A DNA stretch of 64,000 nucleotides, taken from NCBI RefSeq assembly GCF_000956545.1, contig NZ_JYIT01000075.1, positions 33,759 through 97,758 of the forward strand. Direction: 5' to 3'. The stretch comes from Microbacterium azadirachtae. Its GTDB lineage: Bacteria > Actinomycetota > Actinomycetes > Actinomycetales > Microbacteriaceae. Both the position numbers and the translations under genes were made by a program. Below, one piece after another: positions 7,725 to 15,497 of this stretch. The stretch's first letter is position 1. Every line of letters begins with the position of its first letter. The notes beneath the pieces were generated by a model. The model saw only the letters and a list, made by a program, of their open reading frames with translations. It was not told where the DNA came from and made no database searches.

Positions 7725-8405
7725 GTGACCCCGGAACTCGAAGCGCGCATCGTGGCCGACTCGCGCGACCGGGTCGCCTGGCTGCGCGCGCGAGCCCGAG
7801 GCATCACCGCGACCGACGTCGCCGGGCTCACCAGCGAGGTCTCCATCGCCCGCGCCGCCGACGCCAAGCTCGGCGCAGGCCCGCGGTTCGCCGGCAACGC
7901 CTACACCGACCACGGCCGCCGGCGCGAGCCCGAGATCGCGGCCTGGGTCGCCGCGACGCACGGCATCATGCCGTCCTCCGCGCTGTTCCGCGCCGAGGTG
8001 GAGGCGCGGCACCTGGCCACGCCCGACGGCATCCTGCAGGATCCGGGCGGACGCATCCTGCTGGCCGAGATCAAGACGACCAACAAGTCGTGGCGGCAGA
8101 TCCCCCGCACCTACCTGCGCCAGGTGTGGTGGCAGCAGCATGTGCTCGGCGCGGAGCGCACGCTCTTCGTCTGGGAGGAGCACGACGACTTCCGTCCCGT
8201 GCACGACGAGCCGCACTGCGTCTGGATCGACCGCGACGAGCGCGAGATCGAGACCCTGGTCGGGCTCGCGACGCGACTGATCGACGAGCTCTACCACCGC
8301 ACGACGGGTCGCACTCCCCCGTCGCGCACGCCGTCGGCGCCCGAGAGCCGGCGCGACGCGCTGCGCGAGCGGGACATGTTCCGGGCCCTCGCGCTCGCGG
8401 AGTGA
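7725..8405 (+). CDS. YqaJ-like exonuclease-domain protein
   Basis: The 226-residue protein resembles YqaJ/lambda-exonuclease type PD-(D/E)XK nucleases: a helical start ([20 protein letters not shown]), [12 protein letters not shown], then ATPDGIL and LLAEIKTT, where the Asp and the E-x-K triad form the metal site, and [10 protein letters not shown] in the following helix. In phages such proteins pair with a single-strand annealing protein; none is near here, so this is an orphan chromosomal copy. It starts at GTG 7725, exactly 6 nt after TAGCCT (7713-7718), so the mRNA is probably leaderless. It may process DNA ends or degrade foreign DNA, but no function is shown. Confidence 0.8.
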   Translation: MTPELEARIVADSRDRVAWLRARARGITATDVAGLTSEVSIARAADAKLGAGPRFAGNAYTDHGRRREPEIAAWVAATHGIMPSSALFRAEVEARHLATPDGILQDPGGRILLAEIKTTNKSWRQIPRTYLRQVWWQQHVLGAERTLFVWEEHDDFRPVHDEPHCVWIDRDEREIETLVGLATRLIDELYHRTTGRTPPSRTPSAPESRRDALRERDMFRALALAE

Positions 8406-8412
8406 GCGCGCC

Positions 8413-8934
8413 TCAGACGCACTTCGCGTTGAGGCCGGCCACCGACATCGTGAGCGTCTTCGTGAGGCTCGCCGACGTCCAGTTCGTGCCCGCCGCGTTC
8501 ACGACGGTGAAGGTGGTCGTGCTCCCGAGCAGGTTGGTGACGAGGCTCAGCAGCAGGGTCTGATCGAGGGTCACCGAGTAGGTGTAGGGGCCCGTCCCGG
8601 AGGAGCTGATCCCCGTGACCGTGCTCGTCTTGACCGACGAGCTCGCCGTGAGCACCGTGATCCCGCCGACCGTCGCCGTGAGCGGGTACGCGGACTGCCA
8701 GCCGATCGTCACGCTCGCGAAGATGCCGGCGACCCCCTTCGTCACGGTGCACGTCATGTTCGACGGGTTCGACAGGGTCGCCGCGGTCACGGTCCCGCTC
8801 GCCACGTACTCGCCGTCCGTGTAGGAGGCGTCGGTCATCGCCGGACGGGGCCACAGCAGCGCCGCCGCGCATCCCGCGACGACGAGCGCCGCGAGCACGG
8901 CACGGCGCAGGCGCGAGCGCTTCGCGGCGATCAT
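8413..8934 (-). CDS. Exported protein with alternate (SipW-type) signal peptide
   Basis: A 173-residue secreted protein. The N-terminus is basic (MIAAKRSRLRRAVLAALVV), followed by a hydrophobic stretch and PRPAMTDASYTDGEYVASGTV, a pattern like the other SipW-type signal peptides in this operon. The remainder is Thr/Ser-rich and beta-rich with a C-terminal Cys pair partner (MTCTV and LNAKCV). Its ATG at 8934 overlaps the stop of the LPXTG gene upstream (ATGA), so it is the last gene of the five-gene operon. It is probably a surface or fibre component cut by the SipW-like peptidase. Family assignment is by signal pattern only. Confidence 0.75.
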   Translation of the reverse strand: MIAAKRSRLRRAVLAALVVAGCAAALLWPRPAMTDASYTDGEYVASGTVTAATLSNPSNMTCTVTKGVAGIFASVTIGWQSAYPLTATVGGITVLTASSSVKTSTVTGISSSGTGPYTYSVTLDQTLLLSLVTNLLGSTTTFTVVNAAGTNWTSASLTKTLTMSVAGLNAKCV

Positions 8935-9569
8935 GAGTCCCCTCCTCTGCGACGACGCGCGAACACCAGCACCACCGCCGCGGCGACGAGCAGGGCTCCG
9001 CCGGCGACGATGGCCGGCAGGGGGAGGGATCCCCCGGTCGCCGGAAGCTGCCCCCCGGGCCCCGTCTGGATCCGGTCGCCGAGCCCGTCCGCGTGGACGC
9101 GGATCTGCGTGGCTCCCGCCTCGCGGCCACCGGCGAGCCGCACGTCCAGGCGGACGTGGGCGACGTCGTCGGAGGAGATCGCGTCGAGCTCGACCGTCCG
9201 GCCGTTCCGCGGCACACCCCAGGCGCGGCGCAGCAGCTGAGCTCCGCCGACGCAGTCCTCGCCCTGCCACGCCACGGGGCAGAGCCGCACGTCGACGGCG
9301 ACCGGCGCGTCCCCGAGTGCGCTGACGCCGACGCGGACGGTGCCGGGGCTCGGCGCGGCCGCGCTGATCTCCAGATCCCAGCGCACACTGGCCTCCGGGC
9401 CCATCGCCGCGGCGGCGGCCCAGTCGGCACGGGACACGATGCGCACGTAGCGCCCCTGCACGATCTCGGTCGCCGGAGCCGCGGCGGCCGCAGGCGCCGA
9501 CGCGATCACGAGCAGTGCCCCCGCCAGCGCGGCGAGGGCCGCCCGGGCGCGACGGTCACGGCGACTCAT
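8931..9569 (-). CDS. LPXTG-anchored surface protein
   Basis: The 212-residue protein has a Sec signal (RRARAALAALAGALLVIASA and Ala-rich cleavage region), a beta-rich domain (VRIVSRADWAAAAAMGPEA...), two Cys at CPVAWQGEDC that could form a disulphide, and at the C-terminus the sorting signal LPATGG, a hydrophobic segment and RRRRGGDS. A sortase should cleave between T and G and attach it to the cell wall or to a pilus-like polymer. No sortase gene is in the window. It overlaps the signal-peptidase gene by 14 bp and the next exported protein gene by ATGA. In context it may anchor or cap the exported proteins. Confidence 0.85.
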   Translation of the reverse strand: MSRRDRRARAALAALAGALLVIASAPAAAAAPATEIVQGRYVRIVSRADWAAAAAMGPEASVRWDLEISAAAPSPGTVRVGVSALGDAPVAVDVRLCPVAWQGEDCVGGAQLLRRAWGVPRNGRTVELDAISSDDVAHVRLDVRLAGGREAGATQIRVHADGLGDRIQTGPGGQLPATGGSLPLPAIVAGGALLVAAAVVLVFARRRRGGDS

Positions 9570-10254
9570 GGCTCGCCCGCCGAGGCCCCGGGGCCTCCGC
9601 CTCTTCTTCCGTCGCAGCGCGACGACGCGGCCAGAACGCCCAGATCACGAGGACCGCGACGCCGATCGTGATGCCGCCGAGCACGAACGGGTTGCCGAAC
9701 GCGACGATGACCGGAGCGAGTCCCGGGATCGCGAAGCGCACGATCCGCACGGTCGAGACCGGATAGGGCGCCACATCGTCCTGCGCGTTCGCGTCACCCC
9801 GGAGGGTGAGGAGCCGCTCGCCGGAGGTCGAGCCGTCCGCGACGGCCCGCACGCGGTGCGTCACGGGAAGCTCCCCCGGCCGGTCCACGGTCACCACGTC
9901 GCCGACGTGCACCTGCGACGCGGGGATCTGCTGGACGATCGCGACGGACCCGGTCGGGATGGTCGGTGCCATGGATCCGGTGCGGAACATGATGAGCGTG
10001 ATGTGGGCGACGAACGCCAGGATCACCAGCACGATGCAGACGAGGCCCGCCAGCGCCGCGACCCAGAGCAGGATCTCACTGAGCACTCCGCGGACGGAGC
10101 CCCGGCGCCGACGGCCGCCGCCCGGCCGCGGACCGGCGTCGGCGCTCCCCTCGGGTGCCTCGTCGCGCGTTCCGGGTCGCACGCCGTGGCGCAGTTCTGC
10201 CGCCGCGCTCTCGCGCGCGGCGCGACGCGTGGTCGGCTGCGTCGTCTCGGTCAT
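9556..10254 (-). CDS. SipW-like signal peptidase I
   Basis: A 232-residue membrane protein with a long basic/hydrophilic N-terminus, a transmembrane helix (ILLWVAALAGLVCIVLVILA), the catalytic serine block RTGSMAPTIPTGSVAIVQ, the block HVGDVVTVDR, and VTHRVRAV, where a His takes the place of the usual general-base Lys. The LLTLRGDANAQDD segment follows. This Ser/His arrangement is that of the ER/archaeal-type peptidases to which SipW belongs. A second transmembrane helix closes the protein. It should process the SipW-type signal peptides encoded on either side. The ATG at 10254 was chosen because the frame further upstream lies within the preceding gene's downstream region. Confidence 0.88.
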   Translation of the reverse strand: MTETTQPTTRRAARESAAAELRHGVRPGTRDEAPEGSADAGPRPGGGRRRRGSVRGVLSEILLWVAALAGLVCIVLVILAFVAHITLIMFRTGSMAPTIPTGSVAIVQQIPASQVHVGDVVTVDRPGELPVTHRVRAVADGSTSGERLLTLRGDANAQDDVAPYPVSTVRIVRFAIPGLAPVIVAFGNPFVLGGITIGVAVLVIWAFWPRRRAATEEEAEAPGPRRASHESP

Positions 10255-10292
10255 GCTGTCCTTCTCTCTCTGTGACGTGCTCACTCCGGACC

Positions 10293-10916
10293 TCATCCCG
10301 AGGTCGCGACGAGCTGCCAGGTCTGCGCGATCGCCAGCCCCTGCATCCCGTTGGACGCTCCCACCGGCAGCGAGAGCGCGAAGCAGTAGTAGACCGGCGT
10401 GCGGTCGGCCGCGAGCGTCTGCGAGCCGGCGGCCGAGGTCCCGAGGGTCGAGCCGTCCGGGATCACCGCCCCGCCGCCCGCGTACCCGGCTGCGGAGCAC
10501 TGGCCCATGCTGCTCACGGTCCGGACGCCGTACCGGAGATCGGACAGTCCCCCGCTCGCCGTTCCGGCCGAGACCTGCACATGGCCGGCGACCGAGCCCG
10601 TCGTCGCGCGGACGGCGAAGGCGGCGTAGGACGTGCCTCCGGGGAACAGTCCGGTCACCGCGGGGCTGAAGCTCAGTGCTGCGGCACCCGTGCTGGCGTG
10701 CTTGGAGTAGTTCGTGCCGTCGAGCGAGCCCTCGATGCCGAACCTCGCCGCCGTGAACGTGCCGTTCGCGTACTCCGCGTCGTTCCAGCTCGCCAGCGTC
10801 GAGGTCGCCCCCGTGCCGAGCACGAGCCCGCCGGCGAGCAGAGCACGGATCCGCAGCAGTCGGATCCTCCGCTCGCCGGCGCGCGTCGCCGCTCGCCTCT
10901 TCTGGTGAGCCCGCAT
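10293..10916 (-). CDS. SipW-dependent exported protein A (TasA/camelysin-like)
   Basis: A 207-residue exported protein. The signal region LLAGGLVLGTGATSTLASWN followed by DAEYANGTFTAARFGIEGS matches the SipW-dependent type, in which the hydrophobic core is followed by a conserved ASWNDxEYxxGTFTA. The mature part is Gly/Ser/Thr-rich with Cys residues at MGQCSAAG and YYCFAL. TasA/camelysin relatives form secreted fibres in Bacillus biofilms; in actinobacteria their role is not established. GAGGA lies about 8 nt before the ATG at 10916. It follows its paralogue after 10 bp and precedes the signal peptidase gene, all on the same strand. Confidence 0.82.
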   Translation of the reverse strand: MRAHQKRRAATRAGERRIRLLRIRALLAGGLVLGTGATSTLASWNDAEYANGTFTAARFGIEGSLDGTNYSKHASTGAAALSFSPAVTGLFPGGTSYAAFAVRATTGSVAGHVQVSAGTASGGLSDLRYGVRTVSSMGQCSAAGYAGGGAVIPDGSTLGTSAAGSQTLAADRTPVYYCFALSLPVGASNGMQGLAIAQTWQLVATSG

Positions 10917-10926
10917 CGCGGGGTCC

Positions 10927-11550
10927 TCAGTTCGAGGTCGCGGTGAACTTCCAGACGGCCGTCCCGGCGCCGCCCTGCTGCAGCACCGCCTGGGTTCCGG
11001 CGGTCGCGACGAAGCAGAGCTTCTGCGCGGCACCGGCCGTGGTCGGCGGCGTGCCCTTGGCGAGCGGGAACGTGGTCGCACCGGTGGCGGTGCTGAGGTT
11101 CGCTCCGGAGAGGATGAGCGTGCCCGTGGTGGCCACGTTCACGTCACAGGCGGTCGCGCTGGGCACCGTGTACACCTTGTACGAGATGGCCGCCGCGTTG
11201 ACGCCCGTGCCGGAGGTCGCGTCGAGGGCCGGCGTCACCGTCGCCGGGCTGGTCGTGTTCTTGTCGAGCTGGACCCAGTACGACGCGTACACGCTGTCGC
11301 CGGGCGTGAGGTTCCCGACGTTCGCGCTGAACGTCAGTCCGGCGCCGGGCGCGGCGCTGTGGTCCGCGAAGGTGGTGCCGTCGGTGGAGCCCTGGAGGTT
11401 GAACGAGCCGGCGGTGAAGGTGCCGGTCGCGAACTCGGAGTCGTTCCAGGCGGCGAGGGTGATCGCCGCGCCGACGCCGAGCACGAGGCCACCGGCGAGC
11501 ACGGCGAGGACCTTACGGCGGTTGCGGGTGGTGGGTGTCACGGTGTCCAT
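10927..11550 (-). CDS. SipW-dependent exported protein B (TasA/camelysin-like)
   Basis: First gene of the exported-protein operon, 207 residues. The signal LAVLAGGLVLGVGAAITLAA leads into WNDSEFATGTFTAGSFNLQG, the same block as in the next gene, so the two are paralogues. The mature chain is rich in Thr, Ala and Ser (VTPALDATSGTGVNAAAISY) with two Cys (TACDVN, KLCFVA) that may pair. It ends WKFTATSN, close to the WQLVATSG end of its neighbour. The start ATG at 11550 has AAAGGA about 7 nt upstream. It probably forms an exported structural subunit matured by the SipW-like peptidase downstream. Confidence 0.84.
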   Translation of the reverse strand: MDTVTPTTRNRRKVLAVLAGGLVLGVGAAITLAAWNDSEFATGTFTAGSFNLQGSTDGTTFADHSAAPGAGLTFSANVGNLTPGDSVYASYWVQLDKNTTSPATVTPALDATSGTGVNAAAISYKVYTVPSATACDVNVATTGTLILSGANLSTATGATTFPLAKGTPPTTAGAAQKLCFVATAGTQAVLQQGGAGTAVWKFTATSN

Positions 11551-11585
11551 GAGAATCCTTTGCGTCGTCTGGACCTGATACGCCC

Positions 11586-11632
11586 ATACTGGATTCCGAG
11601 ATACCGGTTGACAAGACCACTGAACAGGTCTT
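11586..11632 (-). promoter_or_regulatory. Promoter of the SipW-type exported-protein operon
   Basis: On the minus strand TTGTCA (11609-11614) and CAGTAT (11586-11591) are 17 bp apart, upstream of the first exported-protein gene. A dyad, AAGACC (11613-11618) and GGTCTT (11627-11632), overlaps the -35 and could be an operator. The -10 is a weak match. Confidence 0.45.
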
Positions 11633-11711
11633 CAGGCTTCCTTCACACAACCTTGAGGAGCGCTCGCGGAACGGTCGCGCACCGCGAAGAAAAGGTCCGG
11701 ACGACCGCGCC

Positions 11712-12848
11712 CTACTCCGCCGGGGCGAGGGCGATCACGGGCGCCAGGGCGTCCCGGCCGACCGTGATCGCGGGGCCCGCGGCGTCGATGAGCACACCGC
11801 TCAGGGCGGGCTGCTGAACCATCACGGTGCCGATCTGCTCTGCCGAGAACGGCATGGGCTGGTCGCCGCGACCGAGCGCGATGACCTCGAGCGGGTGGCT
11901 GAACAGCTGGAGGTAGCGCTGGCCGTCGGGCGTGTGCGCCTCGGCCACGCCGTACTGGCCGTCGCCGTCGACGTCGCTCACGGCGACCCACAGCCGCGCC
12001 GTGGTGAGGGCCTCCGCCACGCGCGCCTCGGAGTCCGCGGCGCGCGGTGTCGCGAGCAGCGCCTTCACGGCGAACGTCGGGTCAGCCTCCTCGAGGGCCT
12101 TCTGCAGGATCTCGGAGGGGAAAACGACGCGGTGCGGCTCCGAGGCGTTGTCGATGATGAGCCCGGCGAAGGGTCCCTCGATGACGTTCTGGTAGACCGC
12201 CTGCACGGGCTGCACGACCGCGGACGTCTCGGACGGATCCTCGTCGCCCTGCTGCACGGAGTCGCGCACCGCGGCCGCGGAGCTGAAGGCGAGCATGAAC
12301 GAGTTCTCCCCGTCGTTCACGACGGCGACGGCCAGCGGCTTGCCCTCCCGGATCTGCTCGCCGGCGTCGCCGCTGACCCGGAGGAACAGGTTGCCCTGCA
12401 GCGACTGGCGCAGCACGCCGAGCAGCTCGGCCTGGCTCGCGTCCGTCCCGAGCATCGACAGAGCCTCGCGCAGCAGCACGTTGTCCGGCATGCCCGGGAT
12501 CGACTCGGTCTGCTCCGGCGGGTCGGCCGGCGCCAGCGGAAGGGGCGGCCGGCCCGACGGCGCGGGCGCCGGCGGAACGGGCGCCTCGTCGACGACCGGG
12601 TCGATGAGGTCGTGGCCGGCATCGGGGGCGTCGGCGGGCGCGGCGACCTCGGGGCCTGCGGGCGCTCCGAGACCGCGGAAGGCCTGCACCGAGACGTTCA
12701 CCACCGGTGCGGCCTCGGCGGCCGTCTCCTCAGCGCCCGTCTCCCCTGCGCCCTCGGCGACGGCGTCCGGCACCGCCCCCTCGGCGGCGGAGGCGGACTC
12801 CGGCGAGACGACGTCGTCCTGCTTGCTACGGCGCGAGAAAAGGCCCAT
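11712..12848 (-). CDS. SseB-domain protein with long acidic/proline-rich N-terminus
   Basis: The 378-residue protein begins MGLFSRRSKQDD, then has an Ala/Pro/Glu-rich, probably disordered region to about residue 120. After this come SseB N-terminal-type repeats, visible as FLRVSGDAGEQIREGKPLAV...VVNDGENSFMLAFSS (first) and LWVAVSDVDGDGQYGVAEAHTPDGQRYLQLFS (second). SseB-type domains are poorly understood outside type III secretion; actinobacterial copies have no known role. The ATG at 12848 lies exactly 6 nt after TAGGCT (12855-12860), so the transcript is probably leaderless. It stands alone between the fibre operon and uvrD. Confidence 0.75.
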   Translation of the reverse strand: MGLFSRRSKQDDVVSPESASAAEGAVPDAVAEGAGETGAEETAAEAAPVVNVSVQAFRGLGAPAGPEVAAPADAPDAGHDLIDPVVDEAPVPPAPAPSGRPPLPLAPADPPEQTESIPGMPDNVLLREALSMLGTDASQAELLGVLRQSLQGNLFLRVSGDAGEQIREGKPLAVAVVNDGENSFMLAFSSAAAVRDSVQQGDEDPSETSAVVQPVQAVYQNVIEGPFAGLIIDNASEPHRVVFPSEILQKALEEADPTFAVKALLATPRAADSEARVAEALTTARLWVAVSDVDGDGQYGVAEAHTPDGQRYLQLFSHPLEVIALGRGDQPMPFSAEQIGTVMVQQPALSGVLIDAAGPAITVGRDALAPVIALAPAE

Positions 12849-12890
12849 TGCCCCAGCCTAACCGCGCGGGCGCTCCGGATACGCCTCGGG

Positions 12891-15392
12891 TCAGAGCTTC
12901 TGGATGGGCGCGATCTTGATCAGCAGCTTCTTCTGCCCCGCGGCGTCGAAGCGCACGTGTGCGATGCGCTTGGCGCCCTCGCCCGTGATCGCCTCGACCT
13001 TGCCCTCGCCGAAGTCGTCGTGACGGATCCGGTCTCCGGCGTTCAGCTCGAGGTCGCCGTTGTCGCGCACCTTCGCCGTCACCCGGTTCGGGAACTTGTC
13101 CATCGCCGTGGACAGCGGCGTGAGCCCCTCGCGCTTCGGGAGCGCGCGGGCGGCGAAGCGGTCGCCCGATCCCCCCGATCCGCCGAACCCGCCCGGACGA
13201 CGGGCGTTCAGGGCGCGCGACTGCGTGCCGCCGCGGGAGTTCACATCTCCCGGGGACTGCCTCCAGTCGATGAGCTCCGAGGGGATCTCCTGCAGGAAGC
13301 GGCTCGGCATGGCCACCGACACCTCGCCGAACTGCGCGCGCGTCATCGCCAGGGACAGATGCAGGCGCTTGCGGGCCCGCGTGATGCCCACGTAGAACAG
13401 CCGGCGCTCCTCCTGCGGACCGCCGGGCTCGTTCGCGGAGATGCGATGCGGGATGAGGTCCTCCTCGACGCCGGTCACGAAGACCGCGTCGAACTCGAGT
13501 CCCTTGGCGGTGTGCATCGTCATGAGCGACACCACCCCGGACTCGTCGTCCAGGTCGTCGGCGTCGGAGACGAGCGCGACCTCGGCGAGGAAGTCGGACA
13601 CCGAGCCCTCGGGGTTGTTGCGCGCGAAGTCGCGGGTGACGGCGATGAGCTCGTCGAGGTTCTCCAGCCGCGCCTCGTCCTGCGGGTCGCGGCTGGCACG
13701 CAGCGCGTCCAGGTAGCCGCTCTTCTGCAGCAGGAGGGTGAGCCCCTCGGCGACGGCGGTGGGCGGCGCGACCTCGCCGCTCGCGGGCAGCATGATCTCC
13801 GTCGCCTCGCGCAGCACCGCGTCCAGCTGGGCGATCGCGCCCTGGATCTTCGGCCCCACGCCGAGCTGCGCCGGGTGCGCGAGCGCATCGCGGAAGCTCA
13901 GCGAGTGCTCCTCCGCGAAGCGCGCGATCGAGGTCTCGGTGACGTCGCCGATGCCGCGACGCGGCTTGTTCAGGATGCGCCGGACGGCCATCTCGTCAGC
14001 CGGGTTCGCCACGGCGACGAGGTAGGCGAGGGCGTCCTTGATCTCGGCGCGCTCGTAGAACTTGGTGCCGCCCATGATCTTGTACGGGACGGCGGAGCGG
14101 ATGAAGATCTCCTCCAGCGCGCGGGACTGCGAGTTGGTGCGGTAGAACACCGCCATCTCCCCGTACGGCATGCCGGCCCGGCGCAGCGCCTCGACCTCGT
14201 CCGCCACGAACTGGGCCTCGTCGTGCTGCGAGTAGCCGGTGAACCCGACGATCGCGTCACCGGATCCCTTGTCGCTCCACAGCTTCTTCTCCTTGCGGTC
14301 GAAGTTGTTGCTGATCACGGCGTTGGCGGCCGACAGGATGTTCTGCGTCGAGCGGTAGTTCTGCTCGAGCAGCACCACCTTGGCGCCGGGGAAGTCGCGC
14401 TCGAACTCGCTGATGTTGCGGATGTCGGCGCCGCGGAAGGCGTAGATCGACTGGTCCGAGTCGCCGACGACGGTGAGCGCGGCGCCCGGCTCCGCTCCGG
14501 CGGCGTCCTGCGGGTCGGGTTCGAAGATCATCATGCCGTTCGAGGCAAACGGCTCCCTCCCGGTCCCCGAGCCTGTCGAAGGGCCCTGCACCGGACGCGT
14601 GAGCTCGTGGATGAGCGCGTACTGCGCCGCGTTGGTGTCCTGGTACTCGTCGACGAGGATGTGCCGGAACCGGCGGCGGTAGGTGTCGGCCACCTGCGGG
14701 AACGCGCGGAAGAGGTAGACCGTCTGCCCGATGAGGTCATCGAAGTCGAAGGCGTTGGCCTTCTGCAGCTGGCGCTGATAGTCCGCGAACACCTCCGCGA
14801 ACACGCGCTCGGCCGGATCCGACATGTTCGCCTGGCGGGCGAAGGACTCCGCATCCTGCAGCTCGTTCTTGAGCCTGGAGATGCGCGACTGCACCGCTGC
14901 GGGCGTGTACCCGAAGGCGTCGGCCTCGTGCTCCTTGACGAGCCTCTTGATGAGCGCGCGCGAATCGCCGGAGTCGTAGATCGTGAACGACTTCGTGAAG
15001 CCGAACTGCTCGGCCTCGCGGCGCAGGATCCGCACGCACGCGGAGTGGAACGTCGAGATCCACATGCCCCGGGCGGTGTCGCCCACCAGCTGCGCGACGC
15101 GCTCGCGCATCTCGCCCGCGGCCTTGTTCGTGAACGTGATGGCGAGGATCTGGCTGGGCCACGCCTCGCGCTGGCGCAGGAGCAGCGCGATGCGTCGGGT
15201 GAGCACGCTGGTCTTCCCCGACCCCGCGCCGGCCACGATGAGCAGCGCCTGGCCCCGGTAGGTGACCGCGTCGAGCTGCTGCGGGTTGAGCCCCGCGAGC
15301 AGATCGTCGGCCGAGGGCGCGGACGCGCTCGCGCGCGGCGCTCCGACGGCGGACCCGGGCGGCAGGATGACGGGGGAAGGTGCTTCGCTCAT
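12891..15392 (-). CDS. pcrA: ATP-dependent DNA helicase UvrD/PcrA
   Basis: The 833-residue SF1 helicase carries GLNPQQLDAV (Q motif), GAGSGKTSVLTRR (motif I), DEYQDTN (motif II), TVVGDSDQSIYAFRG (motif III), LEQNYRST (motif IV), and MTMHTAKGLEFDAVFV, VGITRARKRL (motifs V and VI). The tail NAGDRIRHDDFGEGKV is the PcrA/UvrD C-terminal Tudor-like module that contacts RNA polymerase. It unwinds DNA in 3'-5' direction in nucleotide excision and mismatch-independent repair. Between motifs II and III, about residues 266-300, there is an unusual insertion GPSTGSGTGREPFASN encoded by a dispersed DNA repeat. TAGACT lies 9 nt before the ATG, so the leader is very short. Confidence 0.96.
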   Translation of the reverse strand: MSEAPSPVILPPGSAVGAPRASASAPSADDLLAGLNPQQLDAVTYRGQALLIVAGAGSGKTSVLTRRIALLLRQREAWPSQILAITFTNKAAGEMRERVAQLVGDTARGMWISTFHSACVRILRREAEQFGFTKSFTIYDSGDSRALIKRLVKEHEADAFGYTPAAVQSRISRLKNELQDAESFARQANMSDPAERVFAEVFADYQRQLQKANAFDFDDLIGQTVYLFRAFPQVADTYRRRFRHILVDEYQDTNAAQYALIHELTRPVQGPSTGSGTGREPFASNGMMIFEPDPQDAAGAEPGAALTVVGDSDQSIYAFRGADIRNISEFERDFPGAKVVLLEQNYRSTQNILSAANAVISNNFDRKEKKLWSDKGSGDAIVGFTGYSQHDEAQFVADEVEALRRAGMPYGEMAVFYRTNSQSRALEEIFIRSAVPYKIMGGTKFYERAEIKDALAYLVAVANPADEMAVRRILNKPRRGIGDVTETSIARFAEEHSLSFRDALAHPAQLGVGPKIQGAIAQLDAVLREATEIMLPASGEVAPPTAVAEGLTLLLQKSGYLDALRASRDPQDEARLENLDELIAVTRDFARNNPEGSVSDFLAEVALVSDADDLDDESGVVSLMTMHTAKGLEFDAVFVTGVEEDLIPHRISANEPGGPQEERRLFYVGITRARKRLHLSLAMTRAQFGEVSVAMPSRFLQEIPSELIDWRQSPGDVNSRGGTQSRALNARRPGGFGGSGGSGDRFAARALPKREGLTPLSTAMDKFPNRVTAKVRDNGDLELNAGDRIRHDDFGEGKVEAITGEGAKRIAHVRFDAAGQKKLLIKIAPIQKL
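14562..14586. repeat. Dispersed GAGCCTGTCGAAGGG-type repeat inside the helicase gene
   Basis: The + strand reads GGTCCCCGAGCCTGTCGA followed by AGGGCCC. TTCGACAGGCTC-type elements are, from memory, common small repeats between genes in Microbacteriaceae and related actinobacteria. Here it lies in frame within the helicase gene and encodes the odd GPSTGSGTG peptide (minus strand). Confidence 0.6.
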
Positions 15393-15497
15393 GACCTCAC
15401 AAGTCTAGGTCTGGCCGCGGACATCGATCCCGGTCGGGCGCGCGCCCGGCCCGCGGGGCGGCGGCTCCGCTCCGCAGGGACGGCCCGCGCGCCGGTG

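Noticed and set aside
7725..8405. Prophage remnant around the YqaJ-like gene
   Set aside because: Neighbours are ribosomal and exported-protein genes; no integrase, attachment repeats or phage genes.
8931..9569. Sortase expected next to the LPXTG protein
   Set aside because: No TLXTC-type sortase sequence is present in the operon or elsewhere in the window.
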